Origin: Hyperoodon ampullatus
Taxonomy: Eukaryota > Chordata > Mammalia > Artiodactyla > Ziphiidae
Assembly (NCBI GenBank): GCA_949752795.1
Contig: OX457057.1
Coordinates: forward strand, 104,249,513-104,313,512
Length of the DNA: 64,000 nucleotides
Direction: 5' to 3'
The notes below the pieces were generated by a model. It was not told the origin of the DNA. It worked only from the letters and a program-made list of their open reading frames with translations, and searched no databases. The translations under genes were made by a program, and so were the position numbers. The first letter of the stretch is position 1. Each line of letters begins with the position of its first letter. This document shows, piece after piece, positions 11,961 through 23,489 of the stretch.

Positions 11961-12048
11961 GCTCCTTTGAGGGAGTGTCTAATAATATAGGTTGCCTTCA
12001 ACTGTATGTAGTGGAAAACATCAATTCTCTCACCCCAAAAACTGGGTT

Positions 12049-12601
12049 TGCCTCTTGGTGGGTGTTGAGCCAAGAAAGACACAGCCAAGCCAAAGATCAG
12101 GAGAAGGAAGGATTTATCACTTGAAGCAAGTCAGGAGAACACTGGGGGTCTTTCACAAAGCAGTGTCACCCCGAACAGCAAAATTAGGGCAGTTTTAGGC
12201 TCAGGGTACATTCATATTCATGGAGGGGCTTGGGTGGTTGAGAGTCTAAGCTTTAGTTGATTGAAGTCACGAGGGTCAGAAAAGGTCAACAACATCATCC
12301 CTTAGGTTCCAGTTGATCTGGTGGTTGAGTGCTTTAGGCTAATCTTTACTACTGAAAGAGAATTGGAAGTCTTTATAACTGATCTATTATCTTTGTTATA
12401 TACTTACTATCTCTAGCCTGATAACAGTTCTTCCATTCTTTTGTTCCCTTAAGATTATTAACTACTGAGGTCTGTTCAAGGGCAAGCACTGTGGCCAGGC
12501 TCAGATCTCAAAATAACTTAGGCCAAAAATGGCTTCTCTTATGTCAAGAAAGCCATGCCTGGTTCCTTTTCTCCAGGGACTCTTTACTCTAACTGCTTAC
12601 A
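12049..12601 (-). mobile_element. Probable solo LTR of an endogenous retrovirus
   Basis: On the minus strand a 553-bp block starts TGTAAGCAG and ends in CA, the termini expected of an LTR. Its 3' third is pyrimidine-rich and resembles an LTR end ('ttcttggctcaacaccc'). No internal retroviral genes, primer-binding site or second LTR lie beside it, and no matching 4-6 bp target duplication was found, so the ends are tentative. It may be a solo LTR left by recombination. The family is not assigned. Confidence 0.55.
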
Positions 12602-12789
12602 ATTCCTTTGGCTGAAACAGTGATGACAGAAAGTGCAAGGTCGGCCTGCTCAGTCTTCAGTGCGTCTATCATCAAGGACCCTGATTCTTCCCATCTTTTC
12701 CCCTCTGACGGCCTCAACAGATTTGCTTTCCTCATGGTGACAAAATGGCTGCCTCATTTCCAAGAATCTAGTGTATGGAGCTGTCCCTT

Positions 12790-12970
12790 CTGTGTTTCCT
12801 TTTAAGAGAGAAAATGTCTTTCCCAGAATCCACTCCCCGCCCTCCCCAGAGAACTTCTCATATCTCATTGGCCAAAACGATGTCACATGCCCATATCTAG
12901 ACTATGGGCATCCATGACTGGCTTGGATCAATCAGCTTTTACCATGGAGCTTAAAGCAGAGTTACCTTTC
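12790..12970. repeat. Ancient interspersed repeat, family uncertain
   Basis: The stretch 'cattggccaaaacgatgtca' followed by 'catgactggcttggatcaat' resembles a recurrent mammalian repeat containing 'attggccagaactgggtcac'. A related passage occurs at 55.85-55.93 kb. I cannot assign the family. Confidence 0.35.
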
Positions 12971-14058
12971 CTTGAGTAGTTGGCAGGGAGGCGGGGAGGG
13001 AGGCATGACATTCAAAGGAAATCAGGGCTCTGCCAACAAGAAGAGAAAACAAATGGCTGTTGTGCAGGTAACCAACAGTGTCTGCCACAGGCAGGGCCCA
13101 GTGTCATGCATCCTTGCGTTTTCCCTCCCTTGCCACACCCATCCTGCACTGGCACATATGGATGCTCAACAAATAGCGGTGGAATTCAGCCAAACTAGGA
13201 ATTATCCTGTGGGTGTGAGAAAACAGTGGGCATTATAATAGAGTGGCACAATTGGACATTTGTGCATAGAAAATGGAAAGAGGGCCATGAAATCCAAACA
13301 GATGCAAAAAAAGTACTTAGCAGAGGAGGTTGGGAAGCTCTGGTCCAAACCCTAGGCTGGGCCTGACTCCCAGTTCCACATCCAGGGAGCGGGCCCCAGG
13401 CCAGAGGACTGGGCCTCTCCCAGCAGGGCCCAGCTGGGCCTTCTCCTCATTTCAACCCTTGCCTCCACTGGGCCAGGGGTCTACATCCAGCCCACAGCCG
13501 GTCAGGCACAAAGGAGGTTCCCAATGAGGCCTGCCAGTGCCTAGCTGGTCTCTGGGCACATCATGGGCACCACAAGTCTGTGGACCAAGAGTACCTTAGC
13601 ACAGGAGGTCTGGGCTCTGAAAACAAGTCCTCCCTTCACTCAGGGTCAGGGATGGCTCCTTCAGCTGGGCTCACAGGTCTCTGCACCCTCATTCCTCTTC
13701 AGGCCACCCTGTTCCTCTACTTGCCTCCCAGCTCAGCTTTCCAGCACACTCTCCCAGATTCTTTGGGCTACGGACAGCAGTCCAGACCCCAAAGGCACAT
13801 GCCTCCACCCTTGAGTGGAAAATGCACAAAGAACTGTATAGAAAATATACTGAACACAAGGCTCTGAAGTCTCACAGATGCCCTACATCTACATCACAGG
13901 TCCATGAGTTTTTACCTATTGGAAGTTTTGGAGTTCCTTTTCAAATACTGTACAGCTGGGATTTCACTGGCTAAAGAAAACTGTGTTGAATGCAGCCACT
14001 CTCGGAACTCATCGATTATGACACGTATGCAACATTCGATACACAGTGACTAGAGCAA
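12971..14058. other. Unassigned non-coding DNA
   Basis: Nothing is recognised apart from a few L2-like bases near 13,150. The short frames here have no domain. Confidence 0.4.
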
Positions 14059-14060
14059 TA

Positions 14061-14140
14061 TTAGGTTGAACTGTATGACACTGTTGATATTTGACCGTTT
14101 TTGACCTACGAACACGGCAATGTCACACAGTTCAACCTAA
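14061..14140. mobile_element. 80-bp mariner-type MITE (MADE1-like)
   Basis: The element is exactly 80 bp. Its terminal inverted repeats are TTAGGTTGAACTGTATGACA on the left, and on the right the reverse complement of the same 20 bases with one mismatch. It is flanked on both sides by TA (14059-14060 and 14141-14142), the target duplication of Tc1/mariner elements. The TTAGGTTG terminus and the 80-bp length match the human MADE1/Hsmar1 family. It encodes nothing and would have been moved in trans by a mariner transposase. Transcribed, it would fold into a hairpin with a 19-of-20 bp outer stem and a loosely paired interior. Confidence 0.88.
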
Positions 14141-14142
14141 TA

Positions 14143-14235
14143 TTTACTCTGTGCCAGGCAACTGGCTTGGGACACCATGACCAACTACACAGCCATAATC
14201 CCTGTCCTGATGGAACTTACAGTCTAGTGCATTAA
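14143..14235 (-). repeat. L2 LINE 3' fragment
   Basis: The plus strand shows the complement of the L2 3' end: 'actctgtgccaggcaactgg', then a 'ctgatggaacttacagtcta' motif. It abuts the MITE. Confidence 0.65.
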
Positions 14236-14334
14236 ACCATTAACTAAAAAGTCATCTCAGTTTTTAAAAAAAGAAAAGAAAGGAATACACAGTTTAGCTG
14301 CACTATTATAATTAATTATATGCGTATTTATGTG

Positions 14335-14450
14335 TTTACTGCCTGACTTCTTTGCACACCTATAAACCACAAGGATGGCTGTGTCTCCTCTATATAACAC
14401 ACAGCCAAACACGTAGCAGAATGCACTAGATATTTGTTAAACTTATTAAT
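14335..14450 (+). repeat. L2 LINE 3' fragment
   Basis: The sense strand carries a diverged L2 3' terminus: a variant of 'ataaaccacaaggatgg', then 'gtagcagaatgcactagata', then 'tttgttaaac'. It is short. Confidence 0.5.
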
Positions 14451-16117
14451 TCATGTTACAGTAGACAAGTGCAGGTGCTGTGGAAGCGTTTGGCAAAGTG
14501 ATCTAACTAATTTGGGGACGAAAGTGTCAGGGACTTCACCAACTTGGAATTTCTAACATTGCTGATAAGGCTGAATTAGGTCCTCGAAAAACAGGTCCGT
14601 ATACCACACAGAAACTGCCAGCAGCATAAGTACATGGGGTTTCATGGGGATTATTTAAAATACTTAATAGAACAAACTGTTTTTAAGCACAGTCTAGTAT
14701 TTCAGAAACTCCATTTATATAAACAATTGGTACCTTAACTGCAAATCATTCTTATTTCTCTCCTAAAGCAGGATGTCCCAAGGATCTTTATTAGGTGCTC
14801 TATTAGCCTAGTCTGAGTTACAGTATTTACTTAAAAGTACTACCAGTGAAGTTCTGGAGAAATATTTGGTAACTCGAACATTTTTCTAATTCAAACTCAT
14901 CTTCCTCATTAGTCTACGTTGTTAGGGATTTTACTATCCTATTAAGACAAAGTATCAAAGGCTGCACTTAGAGTAATAGTCACCAAATTCTTTTGCAGGA
15001 CACTTCTGGCAGCGAGAACCAGAGCTAACATCAGAGAGCAGGTGGGAAAAAAAATAAAGAAATGACAATTTGGAGAGCAGCTGTAATCCAATTCAGCCTA
15101 ATACATGACACCTATATGAAGTCACATTCAAATTCCAAGCAAAGCACGTAAAAACTTTAGGCCCCGCACCCTGATCTTTTGATTGACCTGACGTAATTTC
15201 ATGAAAAGCATCGGTGAACAGCACTAACCAGAAGTCCTCCTATCTATTTTGCGGCAGCCACCCTTGACACACAGCAGAGACATCAATGAGCCTGGACAGT
15301 ATCTTCATGCGTGTCTGGCCTGTCATTGCTCGCTGCACCAGCATAGAGATTTGGTAAAACACTGGTCACATTCATGGAACGTCTTAAACTCTCTTGACAT
15401 AGCAAATGATCAGCAGGCCCTGTCCCCATGCCAAAGGCAAACAAAACTCTGTCGCCAGCAAGGAGGACACCCGGTCTCTCCGAAGGACGCCAAAGTCCCT
15501 GTCCTGCCTCCTTTGTGGAACCTTGCCAATCTCTGGGATGCAGGCATGATCAGGGGCTAGGGGAGATTATGCTCTGAACGTCTTAAGCGATTAGTTACTT
15601 AAAATCCTCCATCTGACTTCAGTCATTCCCCGTTACAGATGACAGAAGAAAAGCCTACTTGATTAAAGCTGAATGCCTATACATTTGAAAAAGGGAAAAT
15701 ATGCAGAAGAAAACAAGAGTCAGATTACTGATGGGCATAGCACCAGCCCCAGGACATCAGGGGCTGCTGAATAAATTATGACAAGGAAGCACATACATTA
15801 ACCATGGATTCGCCATAAATACCTCAGCCCTTCCGGCTCTCACAGTTACTTGCTTTCCCCCAAAGCATAGATTGAATCTGGCCTTGTCCTCAAGTGTGGC
15901 CTGGCTCTCCCTAGATTCCAAATAAGGGAAATTACAGCTCTTCTGTGGTGGGGTAAGAGTGGGAAGGCAAAGTTTGTGTTGCTTAACATTTTAATTAAAA
16001 CAAAGACGACGTACCCAGAGTCTCTCTCTTCTGCTGGGAGAGTTTTCCAGGCCTCCTTCCACTCTCTCCCCACCCAGGCCATCAGTCTTTTCCTCACCTC
16101 CAGAATAATTCCCCTTT
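14451..16117. other. Repeat-poor non-coding DNA
   Basis: No interspersed repeat or coding exon is recognised in about 1.7 kb. A 103-codon frame near 15,249-15,560 has no motif and no splice context I can support. The stretch may include conserved non-coding elements, but conservation cannot be judged from one sequence. Confidence 0.45.
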
Positions 16118-16134
16118 AAAATAAGGGGATTATG

Positions 16135-16360
16135 GGCTTCCCTGGTGGCGCAGTGGTTGAGAGTCCGCCTGCCAATGCAGGGGACATGGGTTCGTGCCCC
16201 GGCTCGGGAAAATCCCACACGCCGCGGAGCGGCTGGGCCCGTGAGCCATGGCCGCTGAGCCTGCGCGTCCGGAGCCTGTGCTCCACGGCAGGAGAGGCCA
16301 CAACAGTGAGAGGCCTGCGTACGGGGGAGGGGGGGGAATAAATAAATAAATAAATAAAAT
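16135..16360 (+). repeat. CHR-type SINE, short form, with G-run and AATA tail
   Basis: Head A box (tggcgcagtggttgagag) and B box (ggttcgtgccccgg) are intact. The 3' end carries a G-rich run (about 16323-16336) and then an AATA microsatellite instead of a plain A-tail. The 17-bp duplication aaaataaggggattatg flanks it exactly at 16118-16134 and 16361-16377. Confidence 0.95.
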
Positions 16361-16377
16361 AAAATAAGGGGATTATG

Positions 16378-19300
16378 CATAATGAGATCTGCAAAGAGTC
16401 TTCTAAAATAAATTCAAGTCTAGAGCCACATTCGTTTTCATCTACTTTCAACCTTCTTAGAAATCTACCCTTGGGCGTGGGGGGTGGCGTGGATGGACCT
16501 GGACTCGGAGTGTGAGAGAGAAAGGGGCTACTACGGATGCTGCTTCCCCCAGCCGGGAGGTGCGGGGACACCCAGCTAAAAGTCATCCCCCATCCTGACA
16601 CAGGGAAGGAGAAAGACCTGGGCCGGTGCTCCGAATGCAATCTTGCTTTTTTGTAATGCAATACCAGTAGACAGATTACAAAACTCTCCAGCAAGCTACC
16701 TTACTGTACTGAAACATCAGAAGACCTTAAGAACAGCAAATCATCTCTGAACAGGGTCACGGAGGGTTGTCTAGCTTGGGGATGAGCCGAGAATAAACCT
16801 ATCCGCACAGTCCCTCCTCTAATAAACCAACAGACGTGTCCATCTGCAAAGCAGAACCCCCCAACAGACCATCCATCTCCAAACCGAAACAAAACCACCG
16901 CGGAACAAAAGCACTGCGGAACACCAGAAAGGCCTCTGAGGAGAGCTGCTCGTGGGGAGAAGGCTGGCCCTGCGCACAGGCTCCTGGGAGCAGCACTGCC
17001 TGCTCCGGGGCTCAAGCCATCGCCACCAGGTACAGCTTACAACCTGCCTGGGACCTGCAGACTTAGGGAACGTGGGTGAGAGGGGAGAAATACCAGGGAC
17101 GAGGGAGAGGAGCGCAGATCAGGGCTTCTTAGGGTTCACCCCAGGTCGAGGGAAGGCCCCTGGGAAGGTGCAGACCTGGAAGAGTCCGTCAGTGTGTCCC
17201 GTGCCACCCGGCTGAGCTAACCCAGCAGCTTCCGGAAAACAACCGTGGTGAGAGCCTTGGGCTCCGGACAGGAGTTAAGGGAGGCCAAGTACCACGTAAG
17301 GGTGATCAGCCTTAACACGGTCCTGAGCAGAAGGCTGGCTGTGGATGCTGTCTCCTATCTGATGGCAAAGTATGTGACTATTCTAGGTCTCCTTTGTTCT
17401 GACTTCCTAGAAGTTCAGAGCTAAGTATGCAATTCCCAATTCCAATACAACATCCCCAGCAGTTAATAAGCACGTCTCTTACTCCTATAGGCCCTTCACC
17501 AGGCCTGCCCAGGGCATGTGTAATTCATGGCTGCTAGTGAAGAGCTGAGAACAAAACAGGAAGAAAAGATTTAAGAAATAGCAAGAAGAAAGACTTACCT
17601 TAGGAAAAGAGTTCCCTTACGTCAGAGTGTCTTTAATTAATCTTTCTATTTATTGAAGATTAAAAATACCTATCAGATGACTACTTAAAATGTTCATTAT
17701 GATTTTAGCTTTTAGTTCTTGGTATTTGAGATAACAGAATAATGACTGCTTGTAACAGGCACTCAAATATTTGTCAAAGGAACAGATGGTTCAGGAAAGT
17801 ACTGTAAGGAGATTCTAACACAACAGTGGTCTCTGGATGGGTGGTAGCCAGGTCAAACCCTGATGTTTAAGAAGGCTTGGCTGTGATATGTGAATCCCAC
17901 AACCATCCCTCCAAAATAGCGAATCTTTTAAAAATCAGGTCTAAAGGTGAACCATCCAAGAAACCTGCTTTTGCCCCCAGGGTTTTAAAGAAAGTCACAC
18001 CAGTGAACCTGAGAAGTACCCCCAACACTTTGAAATGATAATCTTTTTACAGCAATAGTTGCTCCTGCAGGGTTAAAGAAAAAAGTTCTCTTCCTTTGGG
18101 TTAAGGCCTCAAAGGTCTGGTAGCCAGCAACATTAAAGGTTATTCCAGTCCAGTTCACTCTAAATGGAAGAATCATTTGGGAGTTGAAAACGCAGGAAAA
18201 CTTCTCATTTTTTTCCTAGTCTATGAACAAATAAGAACAGCTGATTGAACTGGATACAAAATCCAGTATTTACAACTGTCCTCTTAACAAGTTTTGAATG
18301 GGCTTTATTTTAATTCAAGATTATAACTAAGACAGTCAATAAAATATGTGCGTGCTTAATTTGCTAAATTTATGTGTTTCTAGAGAAAATATTCACAATA
18401 AACAAGTCAATTATTTCTCTTAAGTACATTAAAACTTAAGGGTAGTGTTTTTATTATGACTCTTGCTCTTGATACAGCAAGATAAAATTATTCTGTTATA
18501 TAGCTGTTGAATAAGGCTCACTACTCCCCAACGATTTCACCAATTACAGCTTCTTCTAGCTATAAAATAACCAAATCAGTTCTGATATGGCCATAAAACT
18601 AAGACTGAAAAAATAGTGGAATAAATCACCCCTTTAAAATCAAGTTGTTGAACAATACGTTCTGTATGAGTCCATTTATGTCAAAAAAATCTATATTTGT
18701 GTGAGTATATGAATAGAAATTATAGAAAAAAGCCTGAGAGAATATAGTGTATCAAACTGTAAAGAATATATTTCAGACTCAACAAGGGGCACAGGGCAGA
18801 GAGGGGAACTTTCACTTTTTACTTTCTGTCGATACTGTTTGGATTTTACAACAGAACTATATTCACATGTCACTCTGTCCAAAAATTAGAAGTCAAAGAA
18901 ATAAAGCAAGCAAATATAAGCTATCTTGTGAAACTGCAACTAACAGCTCATCACCTTTCTTTTATGTAACATTTTACCCTGAAGCACTTTATTTGTTGTT
19001 TTAAATTATGACAAATCTTCAGTGAAAATCGAGATTTCCTTCCTGATGGGGGTGCTACATCTAAGAGGTTGTGAAATTTCATTCTCTGGAAGTCTTTAGA
19101 AAGGGTGGGTATGTCGGGTGGGGAAGTGGTAACTGGCCAGGACAGGGAAGGTGTGGTTTGCCCTGAAGCAGCGATGGTTACTCACACACAGGTCTCTGGT
19201 TCCTCCTCCTCCTAAAAGCCCTTCCTAGCAAAGTCAAATCAAGGTTGCCAATGCAACCAGTTAATGGGCAAAAACCCCTAAGTAAGTTACGCAAGCTCCT

Positions 19301-19860
19301 TAGGTCTCTCAAAGTAACACTTGGGGTGAGGAAGCTGGCCACGTTACAGGTTTCAAAAACACCTCACCATGATACCACTTTTCCTAAGCTGCAGACACAG
19401 GACTAAGGGTCCTAATGGGTCCAGGCTATGTCTCCTTTGGTCACTGGCAACCCAGAGCACCAAACTAATTTTGCTTTAAAACTGGACTACTGTATCAAAT
19501 GTGAGGGGTCACACTGATTATCACGTAGAAAAAACAGATTAACACTACTTAATAAATGCTGCCTGGCTGGGAGACAGAAGATTTCAAATTTATGGGGCTC
19601 TTGGAGGAAGGGGAGTTAATAAAGGGGTCCCTGAGAAGGAGGTAGGCAGCCCATCTCATGACATGGCTCCGTTACCAACATAACACAAGCAGGAGCCAGT
19701 GCCCAGCTGAGAGCAGAGAAGGTGTTTGCAGAGGCTGCCATGGAAAAGGAGCAGACCGTACCCCAGAGTAGCAGAAAGTGGGTGTTACAAGCAAAAGCAG
19801 AAACAAATACATGAAAATAACACCAACTTAAGGCAATTCTGAACATACTCCACTATATCA
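16378..19860. other. Long repeat-poor non-coding stretch
   Basis: About 3.5 kb without a convincing repeat or exon. The first 900 bp is GC-richer and about 17,550-19,000 is AT-rich. Short frames have no domains. The lack of transposon fossils, in contrast to the rest of the window, makes this a candidate for conserved regulatory or untranslated sequence, but nothing in it identifies a function. Confidence 0.45.
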
Positions 19861-19876
19861 AAGAATCATAATGGGG

Positions 19877-20500
19877 GACTTCCCTGGTGGAGCAGTGGTT
19901 AAGAGTCCGCCTGCCGGGCTTCCCTGGTGCCACAGTGGTTGGGAGTCTGCCTGCCAATGCAGGGGATGCGGGTTCGAGCCCTGGTCTGGGAAGATCCCAC
20001 ATGCCACGGAGCAACCAAGTCCGTGCGCCACAATTACTGAGCCTGTGCTCTCGAGCCTGCAAGCCACAACTGCTGAAGCCCGCGTGCCTGGAGCCCGTGC
20101 TCCGCAACAAGGGAGACCACTGCAATGAGAAGCCTGCACACCACAACCAGGAGTGTCCCCCGCTCCCCGCAACTGGAGAAAGCCTGTGCACAGCAACAAA
20201 GACCCAACACAGCCAAAAATAAAAATGAAAAAAAAAAAAAAGAGTCCGCCTGCCAAAGCAGGGGACGCGGGTTCAAGCCCTGGTCCAGGAGGATCCCACA
20301 TGCGGCGGAGCAACTAAGCCCATGCGCCACAATTACTGAGCCTGCGCTCTAGAGCCCGCGAGCCACAACTACTGAAGCCCGCGCACCTAGAGCCCCGCTC
20401 CGCAACAAGAGAAGCCACCACAACGAAAAGCCCACGTGCCACAACAAAGACCCAACGCAGCCAAAAATAAACAAATAAAATAAATAAATTTATATAAAAA
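19877..20500 (+). repeat. CHR-type SINE (outer copy, split by another CHR SINE)
   Basis: The outer head (gggacttccctggtggagca and its A box) runs to 19915. The copy resumes at about 20255 with the B-box region 'gggttcaagccctgg', the long CHR body and an AAATA tail. Near-identical flanks aagaatcataatggg (19861-19875) and aagaatcagaatggg (20501-20515) are its target duplication with one mismatch. It is interrupted by the inner SINE. Confidence 0.92.
19916..20239 (+). repeat. CHR-type SINE (inner copy, nested)
   Basis: A complete long-form CHR SINE lies inside the head of the outer copy, between its A-box and B-box regions. It begins gggcttccctggtgccacag and ends in an A-tail. The 15-bp duplication aagagtccgcctgcc, which is host SINE sequence, sits at 19901-19915 and 20240-20254. 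It therefore inserted after the outer copy. Confidence 0.93.
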
Positions 20501-20519
20501 AAGAATCAGAATGGGAAAG

Positions 20520-22425
20520 AACATATAGCTGGTATCAGATTTCTTCCCTCTGTTTTAATAAAGGGAAGGTCTGGGGACTTGTAAGTTGATGGGAAGAGGT
20601 CCCACGAGAAGACTGGACACCAGTCTCTCTGAGTTCACAGTTTTGTTAGAATGTCTTTGCTCTGATGATGTTTTGATGGACACACAAAAGTTCTTCCTTC
20701 GGTACAGAAACAGGTCCCCTTCACTTCCAATCTGGACCTCCCCACGTCCAGTAATGCCCCCTGCCCTCCCTGCCACTTCTCCCGCTGGTCCTCTAGGACA
20801 CCCACCTACAGCTCTCTGGTATCTGCCATCTATCTCTGATCCAAATACCTAGACCTCACACCAACCGACTGTTCCAGTTCTTCCCACCAGCACCTCTAAG
20901 GGCCCAGGCCCACTGACACTCTGGGCTTCTCCACCCCTTTAGAAGTCTTCTCAAAACAGCCCCTTGTGCCCCGGTGTCCTCCACCCCACAATTCTGCCAG
21001 GACCTCACTCTCCTATTACTTAAAAAAATGCCTAAAATTCCCACCCATCCAGAAAGCCCTTCCAGACTGACCACTCGAGGGTTACTCCAGTCGCATCCCT
21101 CTCCTGGACAGAGCATTCCCTTCACTCCTCCTGCTAAGCTGAAAGCAAGACCAAACTTGCCTCGCCTCTCCTTCCCCAACAAGACAACTGTCCTTGGAGA
21201 GCACGTGGTATATCACTGTCTCCTTGTCCACTTGCAAAGTGATTTACCACTTTTTTTACCCCAGGCTTTAGATTATCATCCTAGAGGGGAGGAACGTGGT
21301 TGTGTTCCAGCAAAGCCTGGATCACCGGGATGAAGGGAAATAGGGTATTCGGGTGAATTTCATAGAGGGTTAATAGAGGGTTAGGCAGAACCTTTTTTCA
21401 ACTCTCATGATCATAAGGCCTATTATAAAGCTTTTTAAGATACATCTGACCACTTCCCAGCCTGAGTAGAGTTAATATAATTTAATCTTTGATTCAGAAT
21501 CTTGCAGTGCCCCCAGGCTCATCATTCTCTCCTGCTAATATAATTACAGATGCGGAAGATGTAGAGACTGGGCTGATGGTGGCCTGGAAGCCAATTTCTA
21601 GAATCAATCCCTGCTACTACATCTTGTGATTTTCACCTTCCTGAAAGTGCAGCTCAAAAGTAAAAACAAAATCCCACTTAGCTGGGATGGGATTCTAGTT
21701 AAGGGAGGCCCATTGCCATGGTCTTTGTTAAGTGCCTGCCACTGTGGCCCACAATTAGTCACTTAATAAAGGGGTCTCAATGAGGGAATTTGGCAACATG
21801 TGATTTTCTACAAATATAAGCTTGGTTTTGATGCAACCATTCATTTCTTTGAAAAATCAGGGTCATTCACACACAGGTGTCCTAAATTTCCTTAAATTAA
21901 AATCCAACCCTTTACAAGGAATAGCTGTGCTCACATCGAAACAGCAAAGGAACAGGTGTCCAATCACGGCGAATCAGGAACTCCCAAAGGAACCTACAAA
22001 TAATAATCAAGGAGCCATAATTCAGGATGCACAAGGCCAGGGACCATGGGAGGCCAGTAAGTGGAGCCACTTCATCCAGTTCCCAGGCTAGGGCTCAGTG
22101 GAAGTGGTCTGCCTGGGCTCCACGGACCCAGTCTAAGCCCAAATCCCAAACTCATTACAATCTGAACTAATTCTCTGTGTCCAGCATCATCCCACACGAA
22201 CTGGTCCCTAAAACTACTGACAGTCATTTATCCAATCCCTAAAGGGCCACTCTGCCACCCCTATGACTGCTGACTCCTCTGCATTTGCAGGACTCTCATG
22301 GGAAGAGAATGCCCTCCCCATCCAAAGACTGCCCATTTCTGAAAGCCCAGCCCAAGCCCTCACGCATAGGTCTTTCCCAGTGACCTATGAGAAACAACAA
22401 CCAGTGACTGCATTGAACTTTACCT
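20520..22425. other. Unassigned non-coding DNA
   Basis: No clear gene. Parts of 20,900-21,330 have a pyrimidine-rich, L2-like texture but no diagnostic block. The frames of 88-119 codons here have no recognisable motif. Confidence 0.4.
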
Positions 22426-22427
22426 TG

Positions 22428-22903
22428 AACTTCCCGGGAGTCCATGGACAGATTTCAGGAGGTATGTGAACTTGAACGGGAAAAAAAATTACATCTTTAT
22501 TTTCACGAACCTCTAAGTTAACTGTTCCTTAATTGTGAATGTAGGCAAACATCATGGTAATGTTTCCAGGACCTGTGACTGTCACAGTACAAATCACACA
22601 TACTTTCATATCACATCACAGTGGATGCAGATACCTCAAAATATTTTCACCCTTCACTATAGCAAAATTACATAATTGTTAGATCTGCTGGTAGATCTTG
22701 TTATTAATGTGTTATTAAAGAAGCACATTGCTGTATCATAAATTTTTAAAAATATTTTGATGGCAGCATTTCAATATAATTGATTTTCTCTGTTATCCTA
22801 TGTTTTTATTTATGCATTTGAGAATGTTATCCTAAGAAGGGGTCCATAGGCTTCACCAGGCTGCCAAAAGGATCCATGGCACAAAAAAGGTTAAGAACCC
22901 CTG
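22428..22903 (-). mobile_element. Non-autonomous hAT-type (MER) DNA transposon fossil
   Basis: The minus strand begins 'ccaggggttcttaacctttt', followed by a 'tgtgccatggatcc' motif and a 'cagcctggtgaagcctatgg' motif. It continues through AT-rich interior and ends near 'gttcacatacctcctg'. This is the order of a common mammalian MER element of the hAT superfamily. No transposase frame remains. The exact family name is from memory, so I leave it open. Confidence 0.65.
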
Positions 22904-22904
22904 G

Positions 22905-23250
22905 TCAGTGGGGTAAAAGCACACGCTCTATAGCCAGACAACCTGGATTCAAATCCAGGCCCTGCCAATTTCTAGCTCTTTCCCTTTGAGCACAATGATT
23001 TGAACTCCCTGAGCCTTGAATTTCCTCATCTTGATCGAGGGAGTCAATACAGAAACAACACCTACCTTGTGAAACCATTCATTCATCAAAAATTTAACTG
23101 AATACCTACTTTGTGCCAGGCACAAGGCTGAGTTCTGGGGCTACAGTAATGAACTGGACAGAGATGGTCCCTAAGCACTTTATACAGAAGATCATGCTAT
23201 ATAAAGTGTTTGGCAGTGACTGGCACATAAGCATTCTATAAACACTACAG
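22905..23250 (+). repeat. MIR SINE, apparently split by L2-like sequence
   Basis: The first part (22905 to about 23070) follows the MIR order: 'gccagacaacctggattcaa', 'cctgccaatttctagctct', then a 'gaatttcctcatc' motif. The MIR 3' part appears to resume at about 23200 ('gtttggcagtgactggcaca'). Between them (about 23075-23190) is an antisense L2 3' end ('cattcattcatc', 'tttgtgccaggcacaaggct'). Confidence 0.65.
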
Positions 23251-23489
23251 TACCACTGTTAAAACCACAATATTGAGCATTCAATTATATGCTGATTTGC
23301 GTTGCTTCCCATGTAACAAGTGTTGGTTCATCTAGCTCACGCCTTCCCAACAAGGCTTCCTGGAGGCCCGGGGCGGGGCCTCATACTCAGAGGGGCAACT
23401 TGTTAGATGCAAGAACACAGGAATTGAACCAAATGGTCCTGATTTCAAAACCCTGTTCTGCCACTTCCTAGCTTTGTAACTGTGCCAGA

